DNA from: Agarilytica sp033852175
Lineage (GTDB): Bacteria > Pseudomonadota > Gammaproteobacteria > Pseudomonadales > Cellvibrionaceae
Direction: 5' to 3'
DNA length: 64,000 nucleotides
NCBI GenBank assembly: GCA_033852175.1
Contig: JAWSUY010000058.1
Location: forward strand, 62,001 to 126,000
The notes below the pieces were generated by a model. It was not told where the DNA came from, did no database searches, and saw only the letters and a list, made by a program, of their open reading frames with translations. Shown here piece after piece: positions 28,157-36,260 of this stretch; the stretch's first letter is position 1; the number at the start of each line of letters is the position of its first letter. A program made the translations under genes and the position numbers.

Positions 28157-31100
28157 GTGAGCACCGCTAAGGCCATATCCCCTGCGTCGAAAAAATCACA
28201 AAGTAGCAGTGATTATTCCTCCGGAAAAAATGCCAACCCTTCTTCTGTTAAAACCTCAGAAAGTTTTTCCTCGCCTGTCGTGAATGGTATGCAGTCGGCG
28301 AACGCTTCCGTTGGTGCGTTCTATGCCTCCGCTCCGGTTGCGTCTGTTAGCCCTGCTATTCAAGCAAAATTAATCCAGAAAAAAGAAAACATATCTGAAG
28401 GTGCTGGTAATACTGAAGTGGACGGTGAGAATAACGCAGTTCAATTCGCCTGTGCTGAGTGCGATAGAAAAGGACAGAACGGCCCGGCGGGTGCAGAAAG
28501 TGTTGCGCCGGATGAAAAGAGTGGTGCAGTTGTGGTTCAGCAGGAACGTGCTGGTGAATCTTCTAGTGACGGTTTGGCGTCGGGGGCTGGTGATGCGGTT
28601 CAGATGTGGAGTTGTGGTGGCAATAAAAAACCAACATGTTCGATTCAGAAGAAGGATATTGATTCACCTGTTCAGTTTATGTGTGCAGAGTGTAAAAAGG
28701 AGTTGGAAGGTGACGACAAGCCTGTTCAGCTTATGTGTGCAGAGTGTGAAAAGGAGTTGGAAGGTGACGATAAGCCTGTTCAGCTTATGTGTGCAGAGTG
28801 TAAAAAGGAGTTGGAAGGTGATGACAATCCTGTTCAGGAGAACGGTTCAGATAAAGCTGAGTTGGAATCAGATGGTAATGTTTCGGGTTTAGATGATGCT
28901 GTTCAGATGTGGAGTTGTGGTGGTTATAAAAAACCAACGTGCTCTATCCAGAAAATGGAAGATGGTGCCGAGTCAGAAGCGTCGACGGGGAAGGTGGCCG
29001 AAGAGTCAGATGCTGTTATTCAGGAAAGATCCAGTGGTGGTGAAGGGTCCCAACAAAACACGGGCAAAAATAATTCAGGAGATTCAACGTTAAGTGATGC
29101 TAGCTCAGGACTTAAAAATGCTCATGGAGCTTTGCCGCATTACGATTCGATTCAGTCTTCGTTTGGTCATCATGATGTTTCAAATATTCGAACCGAGGTC
29201 GGTGGTTCGGCTGGGCGGGCGAGTAAAAAGATGGGGGCTTTGGCGTATGCGTCTGGAGATCGCATTGGTTTTCGTAACGCGCCAGGTTTGCATTTAGCGG
29301 CGCACGAAGCGGCGCATACGGTGCAGCAGCGTTCGGGTTTGAAGTTGCCGGGGAATGTCGGAACGCCGGGTGATAAATGGGAGCGTCATGCGGACAGTGT
29401 CGCGGATGCCGTAGTTGCGGGTCGGTCGGCGGAGTCTTTGTTGGATGATGTAGCGCCGGTTCCGAGTTCGTCTAGTTCTGCGGCTACAGTTTCAGCCCCT
29501 GGCGATTCAGTTGCGGTTGGTCGGGCTGTTCCAGCAAATGGTGATGGGATTTCGGGAGCAGCGGTCCAGCATCGGTTTACGTCGGGTGCTTCGCATCAGG
29601 TAGCAAGTTTGGAGTCTGATGAGGTTGACGAGGGCGGCGGTGCGGGTAGTGCGGGCACAGCTAAAGATGGCGAAGATGCGGGTGGTGAGGCTGCGGAAGC
29701 GGCGGCATCGGAGTCGACCGAGGCGGTAGCGGAGCAGGCGCCGAGTGATCCAGCTGCGGATTGTGCAAAGTCGAAGGGTGAAGAGAATTCGGCGGACCCA
29801 GCCAAGGATGCGTCTGCTGACGGGGGTAGTCAGGGTGAAGGGGCTAAGGCCGAAGCGGGTGGCAAGCCTGAGAAGGGACGTTGTTATGATCCCGGGTCTT
29901 CTGATCCACCCGAGGGTACTGAAAAGCCGAAGTCGGACGCTCCACCCAATAAGGTTGAGGAAAAGAGCAAGGTTACCTACGGCGATTGGGTCGAGTCAGA
30001 TGATACGTGTGAGTGCGCTGCGCTTGAGGCAGTGAAGAAAGGGGCGCCCGGTGCGGGTGAGTCGCAAGGTGCTGAAAAAGGCCAAACTGAGTCGGTATTG
30101 TCGACGCAGGTTGAAGGTGGTGCGGAAGGCTTGGATGTGGCTGCGGCGGCTTCAAGTGGTGGCAGTGATGCAGAGGTAAGCTCCTCGGACGAGATTGTCG
30201 AGAGTTCTAGTGAGGGTTCTGCTGAGGCGGCTGGAGGCGAAGGGGCAGGTGCGAAAGGCGGCGGTGATTCAACAACTGATTTTGGCCAGAACGAGAGTTC
30301 TCGCGATGCAGCAGCGGCAGGTTTTGATGCCGCTATTGCGAAAACCAGAAGAGTTCCAGATCGTGCAGCGAAGTTATCGAAGGGTTTGGATTTCTCTGCC
30401 CCGAAAACTGGTGGCGCAGCAGAAGAGGCCGCGCGTGCTAATTCTCTTGATCAAATTCGATCGTTTATGGTGAGTGCGTCGTCGCAGATAGACGGCGCGG
30501 TGTCATTCGTGAGCGATGAAGTGCCTGCGCGGTTCGGCAGTATTGCAGAGTCGGTTAAGGCCGGTATTTCTGCGTCAATGTCGTCTGAAAAAGACAGTAT
30601 TTCAGCGCGTATTAACCGAGCGAAGGCAAAGGCACGGGGTAAAGCTTCAGATGCGCGCGGGGCGATTAATGCCTCGCACATAGCGAATGTTTCGCGAACG
30701 GTAAAAGAAACCGATGCGGCGATTGCTACATTGGGCAAGTCCTATGAAACTTCTTCTGCTGCGGTCTCAAAACGGGAATCAGCAGCGTTGGCGGAGATCA
30801 ATAATCGCTTTTCGAAAGGTCGTACCGACCACGAAGGGGCTGGTACGAAATCGGCTGGTCTGGCAATTTCAACTGGCCAAGCATGGGTAGATGCTTATGA
30901 CGGATGTCGATCGGCATCTGGAAATAAAAATAAATATAACGGCGATGACGGGTTTTGGGATGGTTGCTTAACCGTTCGTCGTGCGAAAGCTCAGCAAGAT
31001 GCGGCATGTAAAACGGCTAGCGGTACGGCCAGCAGTATGATTGAAATGTCGAAGAAGAAAGGCTTCGAACTGCGTAAAGATCGTACCCAATATCGTTGTG

Positions 31101-34100
31101 CTGTGATCTCAGGTGCGGGTGAAGCACAGAAGGCTTTGGATACGGCATTCGAAAAACTGGTATCGGGTTTAGAAAGTGCAAAAGCCGGAACGGTCGCGGG
31201 TTTAGATCATACCCGTGATATGAGTATTACCTCTGTCGATGCAGCACTTAAAGGCAGCTTGAAAAGCCTCGATAAACAAAAACACGAACAGAAGCAAGCC
31301 GTTAACGACGCGGGGTATGTTCAGCAGGTTGCGATAGAAGAGCAAGCGCATCAGGTCGCAGCCGGATTAGCGAATGGTGTTAACTCGGCAATGGAATCAC
31401 TGGAGCAAATGCTCGGTGATATTCGGGAAAAATTATTAGAGGGTGAAGGGCCTGCACCAGAGGAATTGAGTCAGGTTTTGACATCGGCTGAAGAAGGTCT
31501 CGGCGGCGGTGTTGGCACTTTGCTTGATAAAATGCAGGAAGGGGCGAGTACTGGCGAAACCTCAATGTCGATGGCGGGCAGTAATGCCGAAGGAGCCTTG
31601 CACGAGGTGACCACAGGCAACGCCACATTGGCCTCAAAATCTGAAAGTGATTTCGCATCACAAATGTCATCGTTGACCGGCGGCGCTACCGATGCCATGA
31701 ATGGTCAGGCCGACAAGCAGGTTGCAAAAGCGAAGGACACGGCGATTAAAGGTTCGGAAAGCATGAAGCTGGTCGCAACCAAATTCGAAGGTGCCACGGA
31801 ACAAATTTATACCGCGGTTGATGGAGCGATTACGGCTTCATTAGCGGGGCTTAACAAAAACTTAAAAGTTGCTGCTGACGGCTTAGAGGGCAAGATTGCA
31901 TCGGAAGCCTGGCGCGCAGCGTCAAAAGAGCAAGCGGCTTGGAAAGGCGTTGTCGCGATTGTTCTGATCATACTCGTCATCATTGCGTCCATCGCGTTAA
32001 CGATTGTGACGGCTGGGGCGGGCGGTGTTCTCGGTGGCATATTAATCGGGGCGCTAATCGGCGCGGTCACAGCGGGGCTTATTCAAGTCATAAATAATTT
32101 AGCCTCTGGTGAAGAATGGGACAAAGGTTTAGTTGAAGCGGTTGTTATGGGCGCGGTTGGCGGCGCATTAGGTGGCGCCATCGGGGCGGGTGCAAATGGT
32201 TTGGCTCAAGCGGCATTGCAAGGCGCCGTTAAAGCGGGTGCCAGCACATTAACTCGTGCTGCTATTAACGTGAGCATCAACCTAGCTGGAGACATGATTG
32301 CCGAAGGCGCGACCCAAGCATTCGGCGCTGCCGCCTTTGGCCAGAAAATGAATTGGCAGGGCTTCTTCAGCGCAGGTCTTATGTCCTTCGCTTCAACCGC
32401 ACGCGGTGGTGTTGCGGGTGCGCCAACACCGAAAGCCAATGGGGCGGTTCCGGCGCCAGCAGCCGGTACGCGTTTGGGTGTAGGAACGGATGCAGCTGTC
32501 GGGCTGGGTGTTGCTACAACTGTTGAGTTGGCCAATATCGCTGCAGGTGGTGAATTCGACGCGAAACGTTTTGCTACCGGAGCCGCTGGTGCAGCGGGTT
32601 CATCTCGTGGTGCATCGTTGGGTGCGAATAAAAGTCGCATAGCCAGTGCGGCGCCAGAAGTTTCAACGCCATCTACAACACCGAAAGTAACGGCGGATGT
32701 TGACGTGCCAGCGACAACACCGAAAGTGAATGCGGATGTTGATGCGCCAACCACTACGCCAAAAGTTACACCTGAAGTCGATGCGCCAACGACTATAGCG
32801 AAAACTACACCTGAGGTTGATGCACCGAGTACAACACCGAAAATTACACCCGAAGTGGAACCTCCAAGCACCCGAAAACCAACCGACACTGATACAGATT
32901 CCCCAGCTACCACGCGCAAACCAACAGACGCCGATACCGATTCACCGACAACCACACGCAAGCCAGGAGAATCAGAACCGGACGGTAGTGGTCAAAAACG
33001 TTCAGGTGATGATGTCGATGGCGCGCTACCGACTCAAAAACCAAAACCTGAAGTCGGTTCCACACAGCCCATTAACAAAATGAGTGATGCTGACGTCACT
33101 GAAATGACAAAAACTCCCGTCAAAGTGGGAGACGCCGATCATGAAACCTTTGTCAGTAAACCAAGCGAGAAAAAAGTTGAGTGCGGTATTTGTAGCCGTG
33201 CCTGTGGTCCGGTTAAAACCAAAATTAATGATATTGAAAATGTCGTTGCCAATAAGCAAAACGCTACAGATGCAGACGTAGAGCTCGTCGGTGGATTGCA
33301 GGGCGTGAAACAAAAAGTTCAAGAAATTGAAAGTCGTATCGAAGGAAAAATGCGAGAGGGTGTATACGAAGCCGGGGATAAAGTGATTACCCTAGCACGC
33401 GACATTGCCGTTGATTTTCAGGCTTTGGGTAAAAAACACAGTATCTTGGGTGATGCGATTAACGACCCTACTATTATAAAAAATAACTCAGACAACTTTG
33501 CTCTTAGCGGAAAAGCGGGCGCAGTGGATGTCGATGCGCTGATCTTGTCGAACAAACTGGATACGGGTTCTAGTAAGGTTTTCGCGCTTGATGATTTTGG
33601 AACGATTAAAGCGACCATGAAACTGAAAGACGGCCAACAATGCGTTTACGTATTGAAAGGTCCAGACGGCGCAATCCTGAAAGTCGGTAAAAGCTCCGAC
33701 GGTAATGTTGGTCAGCGTTTTGGTAAATACAAAAAAGCAGGGATTGAAACGGGCCAGAAGCTAGTCCTTGAGGTTATTCCGCTAAAAATGGAAGTGGATG
33801 GCCAGAAGCTAACGCAAACTGACGCGAGTGGAATTGAAACGGCGTTGCGTAAAGGCTTAGAAGGCGAAGGTCATATAATGCCGTGGGACAACACGCGGGA
33901 TATGGGGCCGAATCATCCGAGCCGATTAGAGCGACCTGGAACGGGCGTGCCGTTTGAACCCATTCGTGGTAAGGCATATAAAAATGATGAAGGAAAATGG
34001 CGTGTTTCTAACGAGCCTACGCATAAGTGGGTGAAGGGTGGTAATGTCGAGCCGGTTGACCCCAACTATGTGCCACCCGTTAAACAGACAAAACCTGAGC

Positions 34101-34243
34101 CTAGTGTTTTAGAGCAGTTATACAAAGACCATAATGGGGATGTTACTAAGGTGAAAGAAGCCATTGCAAAAGACCATAATATGGATCGATCGTTAAGTAA
34201 CATCTACAAGTGGTTAAGAGACGCTGGTGTAACGTCAAAGTAG
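28157..34243 (+). CDS. Giant eCIS-linked protein: DUF4157-like domain, membrane region, GIY-YIG-like nuclease and HTH
   Basis: A 2028-residue protein. Residues 1-320 are disordered, with three 18-residue repeats of the MCAECKKELEGDD type (~170-225) and two SCGGxKKPTCSIQK units. Residues ~330-415 are a DUF4157 (eCIS-core) domain with HEAAHTVQQRSG. Then come ~300 Ala/Gly/Glu/Ser-rich residues, a long helical region (~720-1240), and hydrophobic segments (~1260-1345; VAIVLIILVIIASIALTIV). A TTPKVTPEVDAP linker (~1500-1640) and a CGICSRACG motif follow. The C-terminus has a GIY-YIG-like fold (~1825-1925: CVYVLKG, LKVGKS, QRFGKY, IETALR) and an HTH-like end (SNIYKWLRDAG). DUF4157 and pretoxin membrane modules are typical of eCIS cargo and polymorphic toxins. 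The nuclease call is moderate: the second Tyr is replaced by Val. Confidence 0.75.
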   Translation: MSTAKAISPASKKSQSSSDYSSGKNANPSSVKTSESFSSPVVNGMQSANASVGAFYASAPVASVSPAIQAKLIQKKENISEGAGNTEVDGENNAVQFACAECDRKGQNGPAGAESVAPDEKSGAVVVQQERAGESSSDGLASGAGDAVQMWSCGGNKKPTCSIQKKDIDSPVQFMCAECKKELEGDDKPVQLMCAECEKELEGDDKPVQLMCAECKKELEGDDNPVQENGSDKAELESDGNVSGLDDAVQMWSCGGYKKPTCSIQKMEDGAESEASTGKVAEESDAVIQERSSGGEGSQQNTGKNNSGDSTLSDASSGLKNAHGALPHYDSIQSSFGHHDVSNIRTEVGGSAGRASKKMGALAYASGDRIGFRNAPGLHLAAHEAAHTVQQRSGLKLPGNVGTPGDKWERHADSVADAVVAGRSAESLLDDVAPVPSSSSSAATVSAPGDSVAVGRAVPANGDGISGAAVQHRFTSGASHQVASLESDEVDEGGGAGSAGTAKDGEDAGGEAAEAAASESTEAVAEQAPSDPAADCAKSKGEENSADPAKDASADGGSQGEGAKAEAGGKPEKGRCYDPGSSDPPEGTEKPKSDAPPNKVEEKSKVTYGDWVESDDTCECAALEAVKKGAPGAGESQGAEKGQTESVLSTQVEGGAEGLDVAAAASSGGSDAEVSSSDEIVESSSEGSAEAAGGEGAGAKGGGDSTTDFGQNESSRDAAAAGFDAAIAKTRRVPDRAAKLSKGLDFSAPKTGGAAEEAARANSLDQIRSFMVSASSQIDGAVSFVSDEVPARFGSIAESVKAGISASMSSEKDSISARINRAKAKARGKASDARGAINASHIANVSRTVKETDAAIATLGKSYETSSAAVSKRESAALAEINNRFSKGRTDHEGAGTKSAGLAISTGQAWVDAYDGCRSASGNKNKYNGDDGFWDGCLTVRRAKAQQDAACKTASGTASSMIEMSKKKGFELRKDRTQYRCAVISGAGEAQKALDTAFEKLVSGLESAKAGTVAGLDHTRDMSITSVDAALKGSLKSLDKQKHEQKQAVNDAGYVQQVAIEEQAHQVAAGLANGVNSAMESLEQMLGDIREKLLEGEGPAPEELSQVLTSAEEGLGGGVGTLLDKMQEGASTGETSMSMAGSNAEGALHEVTTGNATLASKSESDFASQMSSLTGGATDAMNGQADKQVAKAKDTAIKGSESMKLVATKFEGATEQIYTAVDGAITASLAGLNKNLKVAADGLEGKIASEAWRAASKEQAAWKGVVAIVLIILVIIASIALTIVTAGAGGVLGGILIGALIGAVTAGLIQVINNLASGEEWDKGLVEAVVMGAVGGALGGAIGAGANGLAQAALQGAVKAGASTLTRAAINVSINLAGDMIAEGATQAFGAAAFGQKMNWQGFFSAGLMSFASTARGGVAGAPTPKANGAVPAPAAGTRLGVGTDAAVGLGVATTVELANIAAGGEFDAKRFATGAAGAAGSSRGASLGANKSRIASAAPEVSTPSTTPKVTADVDVPATTPKVNADVDAPTTTPKVTPEVDAPTTIAKTTPEVDAPSTTPKITPEVEPPSTRKPTDTDTDSPATTRKPTDADTDSPTTTRKPGESEPDGSGQKRSGDDVDGALPTQKPKPEVGSTQPINKMSDADVTEMTKTPVKVGDADHETFVSKPSEKKVECGICSRACGPVKTKINDIENVVANKQNATDADVELVGGLQGVKQKVQEIESRIEGKMREGVYEAGDKVITLARDIAVDFQALGKKHSILGDAINDPTIIKNNSDNFALSGKAGAVDVDALILSNKLDTGSSKVFALDDFGTIKATMKLKDGQQCVYVLKGPDGAILKVGKSSDGNVGQRFGKYKKAGIETGQKLVLEVIPLKMEVDGQKLTQTDASGIETALRKGLEGEGHIMPWDNTRDMGPNHPSRLERPGTGVPFEPIRGKAYKNDEGKWRVSNEPTHKWVKGGNVEPVDPNYVPPVKQTKPEPSVLEQLYKDHNGDVTKVKEAIAKDHNMDRSLSNIYKWLRDAGVTSK
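28667..28828 (+). repeat. 54-bp tandem coding repeat (3 units)
   Basis: Three head-to-tail 54-base units starting CCTGTTCAG, nearly identical (a few substitutions each), inside the giant effector gene. Each encodes PVQ-x-MCAEC-x-KELEGDD, giving one CxxC pair per unit. The high DNA identity implies recent duplication. Confidence 0.9.
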
Positions 34244-34357
34244 ATGAAAATCGCCCGCTAATCGTTAAACTAAAGACGATTCAATAAAATTGAATGCAAA
34301 CTATTATCGACGACAATAAGTTACACCTAAAACCGAAAGTAAACTAAAAAGCAGAAT

Positions 34358-34810
34358 ATGAACGTCAAAAATATCCGAATAATTAAAATGGCAACAGATC
34401 ATGGGCGGAATATCCCAGAAGAAGTGCCGCAGCAGTTCTGGGACATCATTGAACAGGCAAATGGCGACTCTGCTGTTCTACGCGTCGAATTACAATCTAT
34501 GGCTGTCGAAGACATTATTAAGCTCTACTGGAACTACGAAGAAGCCGTGGCGCAGATAAAACCTTTATATTATGAGTTCGGTCGATTTTCTGAAGATAGT
34601 GTCGATGAGATTTGTTATTGGTTAGTGGCTCAAGGGAGTTCTGCTTATAGGGAGTTTTGGCATGCGCCCGATGAGGCAATCACAAATGAGAGCAGCCCCT
34701 ATTCACAGTTAAAAAATGATCCGGGTTTGATGAGCGAAATATATGAGGTTTATGAGGAACGATTTCATGAGCCTTTGCCGGATAAAGGTCATGCATATTT
34801 CGTTGAGTAA
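34358..34810 (+). CDS. DUF4240-like protein, candidate immunity protein
   Basis: The 150-residue acidic protein has the DUF4240 layout: PQQFWDIIEQA, an ELQSMAVEDIIKL helix (usually written L-x-x-L-x-x-x-E-I), then SVDEICYWLVAQGSSAYREFWHAPDE. DUF4240 proteins often sit beside toxins. The gene lies 114 bases after the giant nuclease-like gene, so a role as its immunity protein is a reasonable inference. An in-frame ATG at 34388 is an alternative start; the domain begins after both. Confidence 0.6.
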   Translation: MNVKNIRIIKMATDHGRNIPEEVPQQFWDIIEQANGDSAVLRVELQSMAVEDIIKLYWNYEEAVAQIKPLYYEFGRFSEDSVDEICYWLVAQGSSAYREFWHAPDEAITNESSPYSQLKNDPGLMSEIYEVYEERFHEPLPDKGHAYFVE

Positions 34811-34861
34811 ATAGTGCCGGTTTAATGTGCGGTTAATGGTTCTACGACCAAGGTTGATTAA

Positions 34862-35854
34862 ATGAAAAAATGCAGTGAAAATATTTTACTTAATTCAACG
34901 AATGTACATGATGTTAGTGTGGAAGATTGTAATTTGGCGGACGAAACGTTAGAAAAAATACGAGCCAATAATGTCAACCTTACGCGTGTTGATTTAAGTC
35001 GCGCCAATCTCCAGGGTGGGCACTGGCGAGGTTGTTTCTTTGGTCATGTTAATCTCGATGAAGTTCAAGCGCTTAAGCTCACTATGCGCTTGTGTGATTT
35101 TGAACACGTTACGGTACGTAAAGCGTCTTTTTGTGATTCGGCTTTGGAAAACTGTAATGCGCAAGGCTGTGATTTTGAAGGTTCTTTTTTCACGGACACA
35201 TCCCTTACTGATAGTAATTTTAATCGTGCGAGTTTTGCGGGTTCAGTGATGACGGATGTTGATGCCGGTTATTGTGATATGCGCGGTGTGGATTTTCGTT
35301 CGGCTGTATTGGTGCGTTGTAATTTTCAAGATGCGGATTTACGTGGTGCTGATTTTACGGGTGCTAAATTGGATGAGGTTGATTTTCACGGTGCGGATAT
35401 AACGGGCGCTTTATTTGATGCGGATTTGGTGGTCGATGTAAAGGACGAGGTGGACAATGGGGCTTTGCCTTCTGATTTTTCAGATTTGATTGCGGCTGTT
35501 AATCCGGTTGTGGAAAGTTTGTTTAAGGTGGGCGGGGATAAGGGCTTTGTTAATGGTTCGAAAATGACGGATGAATTGGAGTCGTTGATGAAGAAGTTTG
35601 GCCAACCTCGAGCCTCTAAGGTGGTCGATTCTGGGTTTAATCATGAGATAACGGACATGTTGAATCACGCATCGAAGGTGGGGATTGGTCCGTTATTGGA
35701 TTCTTTGAAGCAGGATGGTGGTGAGCCGCCGTTGGTGGTTCAGGAGATGATTGAGGGGTTGATGGCGGATATGGAGTTAGGTGATGGCGCGACGGCGGAG
35801 GATTTGTTGTCGGCTTTGAGTTCGACCTTGGAGGGTAAGGGGGTTAAGCATTAG
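34862..35854 (+). CDS. Pentapeptide-repeat protein (330 aa)
   Basis: Residues ~30-185 are pentapeptide repeats with the A(D/N)LxG pattern (VDLSRANLQGG, ADLRGADFTGAKLDEVDFHGADITGALF), forming a right-handed quadrilateral beta-helix. Some members protect gyrase by mimicking DNA. The C-terminal ~140 residues are helical and unassigned (MTDELESLMKKFGQPRASKVV, a GIGPLLDSLKQDGGEPP stretch). Coming 51 bases after the DUF4240-like gene, it could be a second immunity-type protein, an effector adaptor or an unrelated gene. No signal peptide. Confidence 0.8.
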   Translation: MKKCSENILLNSTNVHDVSVEDCNLADETLEKIRANNVNLTRVDLSRANLQGGHWRGCFFGHVNLDEVQALKLTMRLCDFEHVTVRKASFCDSALENCNAQGCDFEGSFFTDTSLTDSNFNRASFAGSVMTDVDAGYCDMRGVDFRSAVLVRCNFQDADLRGADFTGAKLDEVDFHGADITGALFDADLVVDVKDEVDNGALPSDFSDLIAAVNPVVESLFKVGGDKGFVNGSKMTDELESLMKKFGQPRASKVVDSGFNHEITDMLNHASKVGIGPLLDSLKQDGGEPPLVVQEMIEGLMADMELGDGATAEDLLSALSSTLEGKGVKH

Positions 35855-36260
35855 TTTTGATTTTAACCTCGTTCCAACGTTATCAGTACAGTATTACTTG
35901 GATAACTCTACCTTCATCTCATCCGATGGGTTGTCGGTGCGAATAGATATCGAGTCTGAAAGGGTGGTAGATGGATTAAACGATTGGAGTCCGCTACAGC
36001 GTTTCGCGAAGTGTTTTTAAGACACGCAGTAAACCCATCCATGGGGGCTCGCTAATGCCATCCTTGGCATTAGACGGTCTTAAAAACACTTCGCGAACCC
36101 CTGCAGCTACGTGCCTTTTCTGAATTGTTCTTGTTTCTCCTACTTCGCTCTAATGGCCCCTATCCAAAGAGTCGCCGGAGGAGTAGGGGGCTTGATTTTA
36201 AAACAATGAAAACGAAAAAATACAAATCCTCGAATATTGGAAAACGGAAAAGTGATCTCT
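35855..36260 (+). other. Intergenic stretch with hairpin HP9
   Basis: The 406-base gap contains one branched hairpin (35993-36107). The rest shows no gene. The next gene may start at 36237 (TTG), 36252 (GTG) or 36261 (ATG). Confidence 0.55.
35993..36107 (+). repeat. Branched hairpin repeat HP9
   Basis: Arms 35993-36023 and 36077-36107 match at 28 of 31 positions; the inner 21 are perfect. The core is GACACGCAGTAAACCCATCCATGGGGGCTCG with an AATGCC/GGCATT hairpin and ACGGTCTT. The outer GCTACAG ends resemble HP6. Confidence 0.9.

Noticed and set aside
28667..28828. Possible CRISPR-like array
   Set aside because: The units are contiguous without spacers and are in-frame coding repeats.
32206..32961. 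251-residue Val/Gly/Thr-rich frame on the - strand
   Set aside because: Antisense of the linker region of the giant effector; composition reflects its repeats.
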